Under the pieces are notes generated by a model. That model was not told the origin of the DNA, ran no database searches, and saw only the letters and a program-made list of their open reading frames with translations. The translations under genes and the position numbers were made by a program. A DNA stretch of 64,000 nt from Bombardia bombarda (taxonomy: Eukaryota; Ascomycota; Sordariomycetes; Sordariales; Lasiosphaeriaceae), in assembly GCA_030512295.1 (NCBI GenBank), contig JAULSR010000008.1:496001-560000 (forward strand), given 5' to 3'. Positions 47,357 through 59,456 of this stretch are shown here, piece after piece; the stretch's first letter is position 1, and every line of letters starts with the position of its first letter.

Positions 47357-49063
47357 TCAATCCATCATCTCCTGATCAGAGTCAACAACAACAACAACAC
47401 TCGTATTCTCGCGTAGCTTCCTCCTGAACCGTTCAGCAGCGCTATGCTTAATGCGCGTCTCGGCGTCCAGCTTTTCCTTGGCCTGCGCCGTCTGCTCCTT
47501 GATTGAGTGCTTAACAGACTTAGTGAGAATAGCAGCCCAGCTGCTGTGCGGCTTGCACTTCCTCTTAGTGCACATGCCAGCAGTGAGCGGGTCGTCGTCG
47601 TCGTCGTTGAAGCTATCACTGCCATCAATGGGGGCTTCGAGGCGGCCGCTGCCGCCTGACTTAAAGATGGCCTTGCCGGCAGGGCTCTGGAGAAAGACGG
47701 CAAACTGCTGGGGAGCGTCGACGGCGTCGAGGCGCGCGTCGTAGCCGCACATGTCCTTGGCGGCGCCGGGCTTACCGGGGGCGGCAGCGATGGCGGCCTC
47801 GCGCCGCTTGACCGCCATGTCGATGAGCTGGAGCATCTTTTTACAGCGCCCAATCTCTTCGCCGAGGTGATGGCGGTCCGCGGCGGATTGTTCGAGGATG
47901 GCGTGCTCCTCGGACGTAAGGGCGATTTGGGGGTCGATATTCTCCCAAGGGTCGGATGCGTCGGATGAAACGCCTTTTTTTTTGGGTGTGGGTCAGCCAG
48001 GGGCACATAGAAACTGGGGTAAGGGATATAAAGTTGACTTTTTGCGGGTGCGGGGGGATAAGATAAAAAATAACATACCAAACGGCCTGTCGGAGATGTC
48101 CAACAGCGACGGCAGCGCGTCCTTGTCGCCGCCATTCTTCTGCTGCTGCTTCTTCTTTTGGTCCTGCTGCCGCTTCTTTGAGGCGTTGAGCAAGCCCATA
48201 AGTTCCTCCTGGGTCAGCTTGTCGACGACGCCGAGGGACTTGGTCCTCGGTAGGGTGGCGATCATCTGCTCCCACCAGGCCTGGCAGTGGTCCTCGGAGC
48301 AAAAGACGCTGCGGTCTTTGCTCCTGCCCATGTTGTTGTTGTCGTACAGGCGGGCGGGCTGGGTGCAGCCGTCGACGGAGCATAGCTTCTTGTAGCGCGT
48401 GACGTTGCGGTCGCCGTCGTCGCACCGCGGGCAGATGTATCTCAGCACCAGCTCCTCGCCCGTGTACTTGTCCATGCCAATGCAGTCGCCGTGGAACCAG
48501 TCCTCGCACTTGTCACATGCTATCATGAACTGGTGGTTATCAGGCCCCCTGCAAAGACAGTACAGCCCGTTGTCGACCTCGCCAGACTCGCCGGAATTGC
48601 TCGGTGGGAAAACATCACCGCTGTCCCCATCGTGGGGCAGAGCTGTCGCTGATGATGATGCGGCATCCGTCTTTTTCCTGGCGTTGTTGCTTATGCTGTC
48701 GCTGTCGCCGCTGGTCTTTGCTTTTTTTCTACCCCCGCCGCCGCCTGGACGTGTTCGCTTTTGGGCTTTGACGACGGTGGCGGTGCCCTTCTTCTTCTTG
48801 GATGGCGCGGCAGGCTTGGATTCACCCGCCATGGCTGATTTTTCCTGACTCGTTGGCGAATCTCCGTTATCGCTATTTGGTGTTGTTAAGTTGTCCTTGG
48901 GTAAAGTGCTGGGTAGGATACTGGGAGATTGAGGCTCGGTGAATGGGGGTTTGTCGCTTTTGAGTGGCTGCTCACCAGCCAATTCTTTGTTGTCGCTCAT
49001 TTTCAGGGATTTACTCTCAGCTGCGGTGGCGGCAGCGGCAACCGGTGGTGTCGAGAAGGCCAT
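47357..49063 (-). CDS. spp1: PHD-finger protein of the Set1/COMPASS complex
   Basis: Two exons, 48079-49063 and 47357-47973, give 533 aa. The 105-bp intron has a GTATGT donor and an unusual acceptor after an A run (AAAAAAAAAG). Residues 1-165 are disordered and basic, with Lys-rich patches such as KKKKGT and GRKKAKT. A PHD finger lies at 167-214 (C169, C171, C183, C186, H191, C194, C211, C214), including the DKCEDWFHGDCIG core that reads methylated H3K4. A second zinc-binding cluster follows (C228, C233, C255, C260; LCSVDGC...VFCSEDHCQAWW), as in yeast Spp1 and animal CFP1. The C-terminal half has helical segments (EEHAILEQSAADRHHLGEEI) and a conserved CGYDARLD motif. The family links the Set1 H3K4 methyltransferase to chromatin in the nucleus. 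It ends in DSDQEMMD. Confidence 0.92.
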
Positions 49064-50348
49064 TGGATGGAAGCGACGCAGGGAGCTCTTAGTACTACCT
49101 CATTGTGACAAATGGCGTCTTGCTGCTCCGCGGCCAGTGCGCACATGTATTGTAGCCAGGAATATGTGAGTATGTGGACAGTGCGAGCCGGTGAGCTTGT
49201 TTTCAGCCTTTGACCTGGACTTTGAATTCGCCTCGCTGTCACGCTCACGTCACGGTCACGTCACGGTCACGGTCAGTGAATGGCGGCGGCTTGGGTGTGT
49301 GTGTACTGACTAGGTAAGGTGCCTACCTGTGCACTTTGATCCAGATTGGTCGACGTGGGATGAGCTGCGTAGAAGCATAGCTGCCTCGCTATAGGAATAT
49401 CTTGACCGAGAATCGCCCCTGCATGCACCTGCATCCTAATTGAGGAATGGGCATAATCGATACACCCCAAGACATCTATTCGTACTTCCAAGGTAACCTA
49501 TCAATCAGTCCTTACAGCATTACCTTACAAAGTGTCCATCCCGTCACCTAGTCGTCTCGGACGGGTTTTCCCCATGCAATCATCCGACTGCTCTCTCCAG
49601 AGCCCCCCAACCTAGGAAGTATGTAACTGTTGCGCCTGCGGTGTCAACAATGCATGGAACTTAGAGATGAAGATGTACACCGGTGTGGGCACATAGAGTA
49701 CCTCGGTCAGGTCGCCCGACAGGTCGCGCTGTCAGCCCCTTTTCGTGTCTTGGTCCCCATCTTCTCGACAGAATCCGGAATTTACACAGCATTGGGTACT
49801 ACTACTACCACAGTGAGCAGGAGCTCGTTATCGGCATTTACTTGACGAAACACCTACCCAAGGTATCGTACGCATGCAGCACACTGCCTTGGGCGGAAAG
49901 AGCGACAGGGCGGGGACAATGTTGGGATGGGGTGAGGGAGTGGGTGAGGGTGAGGGGATCGCAGGGGAAGGTGCTACCTGCAGAAGTCGGTCAGGACCGT
50001 CAGGTTCACAGTCATGGTGGTCGCTTCCTCTTTTTCTCTTCAGCTGCAGTGGGCGTCGAGATCATGGCAGCTCATTGGAGGAACCGGCCATGCACACTAC
50101 CCAATACGTCTGGGTTTCCGTACGACGCGACGCATTGAAACACAACTGATGAATGCCCTTAAGGCGCTGCATGTTAATAGGCAAGTAACCCGAGTGAGTC
50201 CAGCCATTTAAGTATCTCTATGTCGGCTCTGTGATGCTCTGTGATGCTCTGCTACCCTTCCCAATGTTCATCCCATCTTCTATCCTTTTTTTTTCTATTT
50301 CTTTGTTCATAACTACCAGACACCCGCTGTCTTGCGTCTTCTCAAGTC
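49064..50348. promoter_or_regulatory. Bidirectional upstream region, spp1 / AAA ATPase
   Basis: 1285 bp between divergent start codons. About 175-215 bp upstream of the spp1 start is a compact array of TCACG and ACGTCAC repeats (49238-49275). The side near the AAA gene (50250-50340) is pyrimidine-rich, a usual feature of fungal 5' leaders. Open frames inside, such as 49683-50138, lack domains. Confidence 0.5.
49238..49275. promoter_or_regulatory. TCACG / ACGTCAC motif array
   Basis: Four to five overlapping units of GTCACG with two perfect ACGTCACGG repeats. ACGTCA is a half-site of the CRE/ATF palindrome recognised by bZIP factors. The position, about 175 bp upstream of the spp1 start, is right for a promoter element. 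Binding is an inference. Confidence 0.45.
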
Positions 50349-52913
50349 ATGGAAGGGTACGAGGCAACATTTCACGATCATCACGCCGAGCACCATGTCC
50401 CGGAGCTGATTGCCGCCAGTGTCGCGGCGCCGCCAAAACGGCCGGGAGACCCCCTCGACTCGGATCGTGATGAGTCGAATACTCGCTCATCACCTGAGAG
50501 CGAGGCTGGGGACGTGTCCAGTCGTCGCAGGCAAAACCGACGGACTCCCAAACGCCAGCGCGCACTATCCCCGACCCCTGACCCAGAGGCACCTGCCCTC
50601 CAATGTCTGGTTGTCCATGAGGTCTTCTGCCGCAAAAGAAGCCGCGAACATGTACACCATCCCCTCAGCGCCGTCTTCTTCGACCACCCTCAACTTAATG
50701 CTGGCGACTGTAGGGCCAGCCCTCTCCGCGGCCATGTCCGTCTCCAGCAGTCCCTGAATGACTACCTCGACGAACATCGAGAAGTCCCAATGACGGTCCT
50801 GAGGCGCTACGACTGTGAGCAATACCATGGCCTGATCAGGAACGACTTTGAGAAGAGGCCCATGCCCCACATGGAGCCCCCTGATGTTGCTGATGTGCAG
50901 CCCTTCTATTTCGTGCTGAGAGAACCGGGTCCTCTTGCCGACCCCGTGTCGGAACGAATTGAGAATCTGGCACAGCCATTGAAGGATGCCATGCTAGCTC
51001 TGGAGAAGACCGACCCAGCAGTCTTCACCGGCTGGAGTCTTCCGCAGCATCTCGTCGCGCCTTATGTGCATTTCTACAATGCGAGAGAGGATATAAACAC
51101 ACTCTCTGGGCGGGTCCTGGATGAATCGAGCCAAGAATATACATCCGCTTTGCTCGACTATGTCGAGGTGACATTTCGGGATGAGTATGAAGAAGCCGAT
51201 GACCTTTTTGAGAGGGGCGCCATCACTCTGAAGCACCTCCTAAAGCTATTTCGGAGTAACGAAATCGTCGTCAGTGCTCAAGAGGGGCAGCTGAGGGGCT
51301 TTCTCACGACGGCTTGTCACTTTGGGAATGATACTGTCTTGTTAGAGTGTACCACTTGGTCGTATGATGGAGCTTTTTGCCGGACCAAGGAGTCCCTGCG
51401 CGTAACTTGGCCGGCTGGCCCAGAGGACGAGATTCCCATCACTGAATTAAATGCGTACCCCTTAAGATATGGTGAAGCTGGCTTGAGAGAGAAGCTAATT
51501 GCTCGTGGCAATACGTTTTGGTCATGCCGCAAGAGGAAGTTCATCAGCTATGCGCTACCTCGTCCATCATTTGAGATACGAACCGTAGGTCCGCTTTATG
51601 CATCATATCATCCTGTTCTTCTCTGCCCCATTCACTTCCCAAAAGATCCCGCTAATTGCCGCGATAGGTGAATCCTCGGTATATGATCGACTTGGAGATG
51701 TACAAAGAGCTTCACGGCAAGGGAAATAGCGATAACCAACCACCCGAAGATGACCTCACCCCGGAGCTTATGGCCAAGGATGCACCGCCGTCTGATACAT
51801 TAGCCATCCAACTGCCCTTTGACATCTTGGGGTTCGGTTTGCAGGACAAGAAGTGGAGTGGGTCCCTTGCCGTCCATTGACCGACTTGTTTGGAGTTCAG
51901 ACTGGTATGTTGTTTCAATGACTGACGGGAACAGGGAAACTCCTCGTCGAGCACATACGGCCAACAAACTGGAACAAGACGGCATTTGATCGACTTGTTC
52001 TGGACCCAGATAAGAAGAGCCTAATCACGGCCATGGTGACAGAACATGTTGTGTCCGACACGTCTGCCGACATCATTGAGGGAAAGGGCAACGGCTTGAT
52101 AATCCTTCTTTATGGAGATCCTGGCACGGGGAAGACGTTAACGGCCGAGAGTGTGGCAGAGCTGGCCGAGAAGCCCCTTTACAGGGTGACCAGCAGCGAC
52201 ATCGGCGTCGAGCCTGAAGCAGTGGAAAAGTACATTGAGACCGTCCTCTACATTGGAACAATGTGGAAAGCAGGCATGTTCTATTCATATTCGCATCCAC
52301 TGAACGCAGTCCAACTGACTTTTCATATTTCCATTCAGTGGTAGTATTCGATGAATGGGATGTCTTTCTCGAGCAGAGATCCCAGGCTGGTCTACAGCGG
52401 AATGCCCTCGTCTCCGTTTTTCTCCGTGTGCTCGATTACTACGACGGTATCTTGATACTGATATCCAATAGAGGTAAAGCTTACTTGCCTAAGAAACATC
52501 AGCTGATTTTGCTAACTCCAGTCTTTTTCCTCCTTTCAGTTGGTACATTTGACGAAGCTTTCAAATCCCGGGTTCATCTTGCACTACATTACCCAGCCAT
52601 AGATGAGCAAGGGCGACAAGAGATCTGGCGCGATGCCATTCGGGAATTGAACAGCCGAGGAGTAAACGCCAGCCACGAGCAGCTCAAAACCAAAATCGCC
52701 GTCCTAGCTCAGCACCAACTAAATGGCCGTGAGATTAAGAACTCAATCAGGACTGCAAGACAGCTCGCATCACAGGCCAAGGAGCCGCTTTCATATGATC
52801 ATCTCAAAAAAGCCATCAAGGTGGCTTACGGGTTCGAGACATATGCCGTAGACACAAACGATAGCACCACGCACGAGGAGTTTGTCAAGGCGCAAAATAT
52901 TAAATCATACTAA
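50349..52913 (+). CDS. AAA+ ATPase of the fungal DUF7025 family
   Basis: Five exons (50349-51584, 51668-51857, 51935-52273, 52339-52473, 52540-52913) give 757 aa. Introns are 83, 77, 65 and 66 bp. The third uses a GC donor (AG|GCATGT) with a normal CAG acceptor and CTGAC branch. Residues 1-100 are disordered. Residues about 140-415 form the conserved N-terminal region of these proteins, continuing over the splice into RTVNPRYMIDLEMY. The C-terminal AAA module has Walker A GDPGTGKT (536-543; GPPGTGKT is usual), Walker B VVVFDEWD (about 589-596; DEAD is usual), the LQRNALVSVFLRVLDYYDGILILISNR sensor region, then VGTFDEAFKSRVHLALHYP and a helical lid. Family members are numerous in filamentous fungi with no settled role. 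Remodelling of a protein partner is the general AAA expectation. Intron 4 is frame-preserving without stops, so retention would add 22 residues before VGTFDE. Confidence 0.92.
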
Positions 52914-54866
52914 AGAGGTAGAAATAACGGAATTGCTCCAACTTCCGTACCTTATTCCATTTGTTTATTACGACTTTAAGATACTTTCAGGTATCAACAT
53001 CTGTGAAAAGGGTTTGTGGCGTGGGTTATGGGGGTATATTACGGACTTTTCCCAAACAAAACGACTTTTGATACATCTGACATTTAGTGGTTCCCACGAC
53101 CTATAGGAGGGCGTCTTGTCTTATTGGATCGTTAAGGACAATTTTCCCTCTGGCGATTTATTGAACTTTCTACCGCATTACTAGCTTATCGACGAACGAA
53201 AAGGATAATCTCGTTTCTTTTTCAATCTATAGCTATAAAAAAAATTGCTCCTAATGTGAAACGCCCCGAAAGCATGTCCTAACAGACTTAATCGAAATGC
53301 CAACAGTGAAGATACCCAGGAGGATTCTCAAGCCAAGATATTGCTGAGCTGTACGCGAAACTGTTCCTGGCAGAGCGGACGAGGTAGAGCATAACCAGTC
53401 CTGTATTCTGCCTGATGACGCTCTTGATGAAATTCGTTTCCCCAAACAAAGAAAGGCCATGCCTGTTTTCTCTTCGGGTTTTTTCATGTGCATCGAATGA
53501 TATAGCAACAACGCCTTGGCTCCAAGCCAGGAGAACGAAACTCCCAAAGGAGGCTTCAGGTGTGCGCACGAATAGTGGTTAAAAGAAATTGCCAAGCCAC
53601 ATCGGGTATCTCCAGCTATTTTATTTGCAATATATCGGCTCCTCGTGCAGTCCACTCTTGCATCGGTTGGCAATTATCTCGATCTTATTTATCGACATTT
53701 CTGTTTGGTAACGAAGGAGCCTATGGATGCTGGGCAAATTATTGCCAAAAACGGCCACCCCTGAGCGATCGTCAATGGGTGAAGCGAAGCGCGTTAGTGT
53801 GTGACCCACTTTTTGGCCTCCTGTCCTGTGCGCAGTGCGCACAAAGGCACAAAGGCCCGTAGGCACCATATAGGCGCCAAAAACTAGACACCCTTTCGGA
53901 GTGGGCCTGCCCAATCGAACTCATCTCCTGCCTTTTACCGGATGTGACCGTGGGTTGGCTCGAAATACTCCTATACACCAATCTTTGGACCACCTCTGGG
54001 ACATCCAGACTTCGAATCATATCTGTTTCGTTTATTTTTGCACTTTTATTCTTCTCCCCTCCCTCTTCTCCGCGTTTTTCCCGCATGTGAAACACACCAC
54101 GCACCCATTGACGTTTATCGGTCGGTCGCTCGGTTGCTCTTTCGGCTCTGGGCATTGTGACGTGATGGGTCAGTCACCGTAGAAGGTTATGCTGAATTTG
54201 CATGTCGTTATCCCGTAGTGTGGTGATCTTCTCGCAGTATTGTGCATATGGTGCTCCGCCTAAAGAAATAGAACGAATGCATTAGAACATCCCTCCGGTT
54301 TAAGAGTTCACTGAGACGGACATTTACGTCTGCTTGATACCCTACCCACGGTAACCCATCCCGCAAGCATTCAGATCAAAATACATATCACAAAACAGCA
54401 CATCGACAGGAGACGCTCATGCCTTAAAACAGCAAACGCACAAATTTCATTACCCAAAGACAACTAATTCCAAAAAAACTAAATGATATCTTTCGCTCAG
54501 CCAAATCCCATCCGGTCCTGTTGTCAGTGCGCCTTGCACGCACATAGTATAATCCGCCTTTTTCTTTTTTTTCTGGCAATCAAAGACCTGGCAGCCCATC
54601 TTGAATCGACCCATATTCCTGGCCTCCATTCTCTCACACACATACACACACATCCGCACACGCTGTAGCATAATTATAAACAATCATGAGGCGACGGAAG
54701 GAAGAAAGGGGCCGCACTTTCCGACCGATTTCCAACCCGCCCTGATTGACACACAAATTACAGCACATTTCCTGTTCCCAAATCCCATTCCTTGGTTCCA
54801 TATATCCATCCTCCTCATAAATCCATTCAGGTCCATCAATATCCCAACTATACACCCATCCTCTCA
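52914..54866. other. Convergent intergenic region
   Basis: About 2 kb between the 3' ends of the AAA ATPase gene (+) and the F-box gene (-). The part after 52914 is somewhat AT-rich. I see no gene. The minus-strand frames at 54450-54683 and 54634-54870 are the only possible continuations of the F-box gene and do not look coding. Confidence 0.5.
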
Positions 54867-57749
54867 TCACAACTTACCATGACGGGCCCTGAAGATGGCG
54901 ACTTTGTCGTCATAGAATAAAATCTCTCTTAACCTCAGCTTGACCCGGCCCTTGTCTAGCTCAACAAAGCTATCTTTATCGTCATCGTCCTCTTCCCCAC
55001 CGCCGACATTGTCTCCATCACTTTGCGTCTCGTCTGGTTCGCTAGTCGCCGTCGTAGGTGTATTATCGTCATCTTCTGAATCATCGTCGTCATCCTCCTC
55101 GTCCGACGTGTCTTCTTGCTCTTCCCCGTTCAGGCCGCCGTTCATACCATTCGCGGCTGTCGTCGTGCTTGAGCCGGGGTGATTGTTGAGCAGCAGATTA
55201 GGGTCGTCGTTGGTAACGATGTCGACAAAACCGGCAGCGCCCATGCCCGAACTGGTCTCGCGATATTCAAGAATTTCAAAGCACTTGACACCTATGCCGA
55301 TGTAGCACAGCCGGATCTCGGGCCGGAGGGTGATGATGTCAGCGATCTGATGAGCAAGCTCTATGGGATCGCAAGTGGAGTTGATGTATTCGGCGATGTG
55401 GGGGACGTTGATCGCGCGTAGTTGGGGGACGTTGGGCAGACGCTGGAGGAAAGTATGCTATGATATGAGGTCAGCGACAGCTGAAACATAAAGAGTTGGT
55501 TTGAAGGCTTACCCAGTCTTTGTAGTCCAGGGAGACGGCCAACTCTTTCAGATTGGGCATCCTCCCGCTCGTGATATATGTTAAGACCTCTGTAGTAAGC
55601 GTCCAGTTCCGCCATCTGCCACTATCACCGACTATGAGTGACCCCTGGGCAGGCAACTTGGCCGAGCTGTCCAGTAAAAGTTTCCGCAGGCTCAATCGAT
55701 GTCTCTTAAGGGGGCCCTTTAAAATCATATCCAACGGCAAAGGATATGGCTGATTGGGACGAGTGCGATCCTGTAGAAAAAGTACCTCGAGCGTGTTGGG
55801 CGCAAGCGTCTCCTTGATAAATGAGATCAGGGTCGGCGTTGTGAAGTCGGTATGAATTTGCTTGAGCGCAAGGTGATACTGCAATGGTGTATTTGGAGGC
55901 GGTGGCTTGCTACTGGAGGTGGATATGCCATAGCCAGGACCCAAGGGGGTAGGCTGGAATTGCTTCCGCAAAATCTTCCACAAGGTCTCATGTTGGGCGC
56001 AATCCAAGAGCGTCAAGCTTGTCAATGTCGACCAGTCAATCGCATTTCTGCAAACCTGCAGGGAGAGCGGTACTCGTTCGAGCTCCAGGGATTGCAGCTT
56101 AAGTTTTCCTTCCAACCTCTTCCTTGCTTCCCCGTTGACTGTACCTGTTTGATCCTCCTTTGATAGAGACTGTGGTTTCTTCAACAGATTTGCTTGTGAC
56201 GACACTTCGGAAGATACGGTCTGATCGGCATTGACATCCGTGGTCTGTAGAGATGATGGAACGCCGCCTGTAGGCGTGGCAGGATGGTCTCCTTCAGCCT
56301 GGGGGCTTGTCGGTATGGGTGTGGTTGGTAGTGTCGAGGGTTCCGGATCAGCCGAGTTATCAGGGGTGATCTTGTCCTTTACCCTAGATAGTAGGGGCCT
56401 TTTCCTGATGTCGTATACCTTCCCAACCAGAACACCCAGGATTCCTCCCAGTCGCCTCTCCCCAATGGTGCTCTCACCTGGCCATTTCGCCGCGTGATCG
56501 ATTTGCTTCAGACCAGCACCATCCCACGTCTGCACAAAGTCTTTATGTGTCGATCTTGCAGCGATGCCTACCCTGAGCTCTTGCAGAGTGTCCTTGGAGC
56601 GCTCGATCAGTACCGCCATCTCATCCAGATAAGCCAGCTCATCGATATCCAAAACGGTCAGGCTCTTTAGCGGTGGCAAAACACTGAAGGTCGGGTACTC
56701 GCAATAATTCTCTGAATAAGAATATGCCGGCCTAGGGATGGGGTGGGTGCCATTGGGAGGCAGCATGATTCCGATGGGAGTGAGCTGGCTGCCGAGGGGG
56801 ACAACAGCGGCTGCCCCCCCTCCCATGGGGATGGGTATGGCGGATGAGCTGGAGCCGGCAAGGTGCTCGATATTCTCATGCCACCTGATCCAAACCCGGC
56901 TCAGCTTGCAATTGTTGTCAGGTTGGTCGCCCAGAGAGGATAGGGCCATAAAGATGTCGGACAGCACACCAGTTGGCATATCCCAGACGAAGGCCTCGAG
57001 GTTCTTCATTTTCGCAACAGCAAGAGACACCATGGTTCCCAGCATTTTCCCACTTTCCTTGGTGATCTTGTACTCGTTGACCCAATCCTCGGGGCCGTTG
57101 CCCAAAGAAAATTTCTTGGTATATTTGGCATAGTCATTTCCGGCGAAGGTGTTGAGCGAACCGGCAGCAGTCGGGTTGAAAGTCCTGCGCGCGGTTCGCG
57201 CGAAGGCGTTGCCCAAGCAGAGTGTAGACAGGCCATAGGTGAGTGCGTCTACGCTCTTAGACTCGGAGGTTGAAATCTGGCCATCGGGCCACACTATATC
57301 GAATCTAGAGTAGATTAAAGGAATAGCGAGGTTATGGAAGGCTGAGTTGGTCAGGGCGAGAGAAGTGAGATCGTTGGTATGGGTAATCTGCAGCAGGACC
57401 ACCAGTCAGCAGGCGACACGACATAGACATTGAACATGTCAGATTCAGCGGCTGTTCGCACCTCCTTAACAATCAGACGCAGGACGTCGACTGGAAGTTC
57501 GAGCAGGGTGAGGGGCCCTTTGCGTTCGTAGATAGCCTTCCACTGCTGGTCCTTCCCCTTGAGATACTCGGACACGATCCGACTTGTCTTTTCCTGCGTT
57601 GAGGCGGGGGTAATGGCCGTGGCCGTGGCCGTTGCCGTGGTAGTCGAAGTTGAGGCGACAGTGGGAGCTGCCGTGGCAGCGCTGTCGCTGTTGTCAGGTG
57701 CGTGGCCTATGGTATGGGATATGGCGTGGTCCATGGTGTGGTTCATCAT
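54867..57749 (-). CDS. F-box protein with acidic C-terminus
   Basis: Three exons (57462-57749, 55513-57387, 54867-55457) give 917 aa. Introns are 74 bp (GTGCGA donor, CTGAC branch, CTGCAG end) and 55 bp (GTAAGC, CATAG end), both phase 0. The start is the first ATG at 57749; the frame upstream has only a TTG. The F-box spans about residues 80-126: LTLLELPVDVLRLIVKE, then ITHTNDLTSLALTNSAFHNLAIPLIYSRF. The middle is long, with leucine-rich-like strands and a polar insert around the TTPIPTSPQAEGDHPATP block. The C-terminal exon has a large acidic stretch (EDTSDEEDDDDDSEDDD) and ends FYDDKVAIFRARHGKL. F-box proteins recruit substrates to SCF ubiquitin ligases through Skp1; the substrate is unknown. 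A GTAAGT directly before the stop (54877) could be a donor for a further exon, but I see no convincing one. Confidence 0.86.
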
Positions 57750-59285
57750 GGTGGGGTGTAGAAGGCGAAGGCGAAGGCGAAGGCGAAGGCGAAGAAAGCT
57801 CAACCAGCCCGTTTGATCACACTCTCATAGCCTACTCTAGGCTTAGAATAGGCGTTCTGTCTATCACGACAACGGGTGCGATGGCGCCTTGGACGGGTAG
57901 GTCTAAGGGGTAGGCGTAGGCTGATGGAACGGCAAAACAGGAGGTGCCCGTTGCTGTGGTGGTGGTTGGTGGTTGCCGAGCTGGGTCGCTGCCTGGTCGA
58001 TGGTGTCCGATCAATGGTGGCTGGCCCAGTCCACTAGAGTCGACTGATTTGCAATGGCGGTGCGGAGGTATGCCGTGGTGTTTGGTGGCGGCGGCACTGC
58101 CTGCCTGGAATCTGGAACCTTGTGGAACCTCGGAGGCTACTGTGGTATAGATCTACCTACCTAAGGTAGGTATGATAGGTGATACCTATGAGGCACCTAA
58201 CTTGTCAAGATAGGGCATTAGCTCCGCGAACCAGTGCCGTGGAACGATCCGAGCTGAGCTGAACTTTGGGTGGCCTTGGACTTGGAGCAAGAGATGGAAG
58301 AGAGGGATGTCCGGTTATCTTTTAGTGTAATGTGATGTATTTAGGTGTGTGTTTATGTGTTTAGATGTCAATATCCTGTACTGTATCGATGATTGGGTGG
58401 ATACTGGATACTTGGTTGGAAAATCGAAACTCAGTGTCCAAGGGCAATCAATCAGACAGGGCAAGGCTGTGTGTGACTGTGAGAATGTTGTTGGGGAAAA
58501 GGGTGGGTGGAGTTCCGCGTTGTGCCGCGCGACGGGCAGTGAGGTGGTCGAGAGGGACCACTGCCAGGAAGGTGTGATAGAGTGATGGACGTGCAGGGGT
58601 TTACCCAGAACCTACACTATGTAGCTCCAGGGTGGCCTAGCGAGCCAAGCCAGGTCGCTGAGCCTGGGCCCCGGGGGGTGTCGATTACCTTGCTTACAAC
58701 TTTGGCAAGGTATCCGCTGTAATACTTGCATGTATTAAACGTATTGAGTAAATACGCTCTCACCACCTAGGTACTTCCTCATCTCTAAGCCGACACTTTT
58801 TTGCAAAGTCCATCGCTAACCCAAAGACTTAAAATGTATGCATTCAGACAACCACATTTCTGATATGCTATGTGGCATCATTAGGAAGCGATTAGGTAGT
58901 AAACATTCGATTTGTGATGTAACCTTTTTGAAAGCTTTAAAATTGAAAAAGCTGTGGTTATAAATAGTTTAAGGATGGCTTGTATGCGAATTGGGGGGGG
59001 ATCTATGCTGGGATCGTATTGTTGATAAGTACGAAAAGCCTTTTCACAGGTCTTCAAAGTGGGTCAAAGTTGTAAGCCAGGTAATCGACACCCCCCGGGG
59101 TCCCTGAGTGAGTGACCACCTCTCGACCACCAGTGCCCAAGCGCCGTACGTGAAACTTTCCATATACAATCTAGCGCTGTCAACCCCGGATTGATCTTCC
59201 GCTTGGAAAGTGTGATGTCGAAGCTAAAGTCAGCTCAGCTGTCTCTGAGCTGTTAGGCTGTCTCGTCTTGAGGAAGCCACATGTA
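57750..59285. promoter_or_regulatory. Upstream region of the F-box gene
   Basis: About 1.5 kb on the 5' side of the F-box gene, ending at MITE copy 3. It includes a GAAGGC hexanucleotide repeat just before the start codon and CCTAGGTA-type palindromes near 58150-58197 and 58767. No supportable gene. Confidence 0.45.
57761..57795. repeat. GAAGGC hexanucleotide repeat
   Basis: Five to six GAAGGC units beginning 12 bases upstream of the F-box protein ATG. Read in that gene's frame it would encode alternating Arg-Leu, but only from a TTG, so it is probably 5' untranslated DNA. Confidence 0.85.
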
Positions 59286-59456
59286 CTATGGTATCGAGCA
59301 AAAGTAAAACCCCCTTGTCAGGTATTGTGGCTTTCGCCGAAGCCCATGTTTTTCCGAGCTTTGTATCTTTTCCAACCCTTGTACGCGCATATCCAATCCT
59401 GGCGCTCCCCTTGTCAATACCTGCTCCACAGGTTTTATTTACCCATACCACCACAG
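59286..59456 (+). mobile_element. 171-bp mariner-like MITE, copy 3
   Basis: Third copy of the element at 22396 and 29654, again 171 bp and flanked by TA (59284-59285 and 59457-59458). The left end reads CTATGG where the others have CTGTGG or CTGTGA, and the right end is CCACAG. By hand alignment it differs from copy 1 at about 16 positions and from copy 2 at about 14. It sits 1.5 kb upstream of the F-box gene and 1.35 kb upstream of pkr1. No coding capacity. Confidence 0.88.

Noticed and set aside
54450..54870. Possible fourth exon of the F-box gene after the GTAAGT at 54877
   Set aside because: Downstream frames are Cys/Val/Met-rich and look non-coding; the ending FYDDKVAIFRARHGKL resembles a normal C-terminus.
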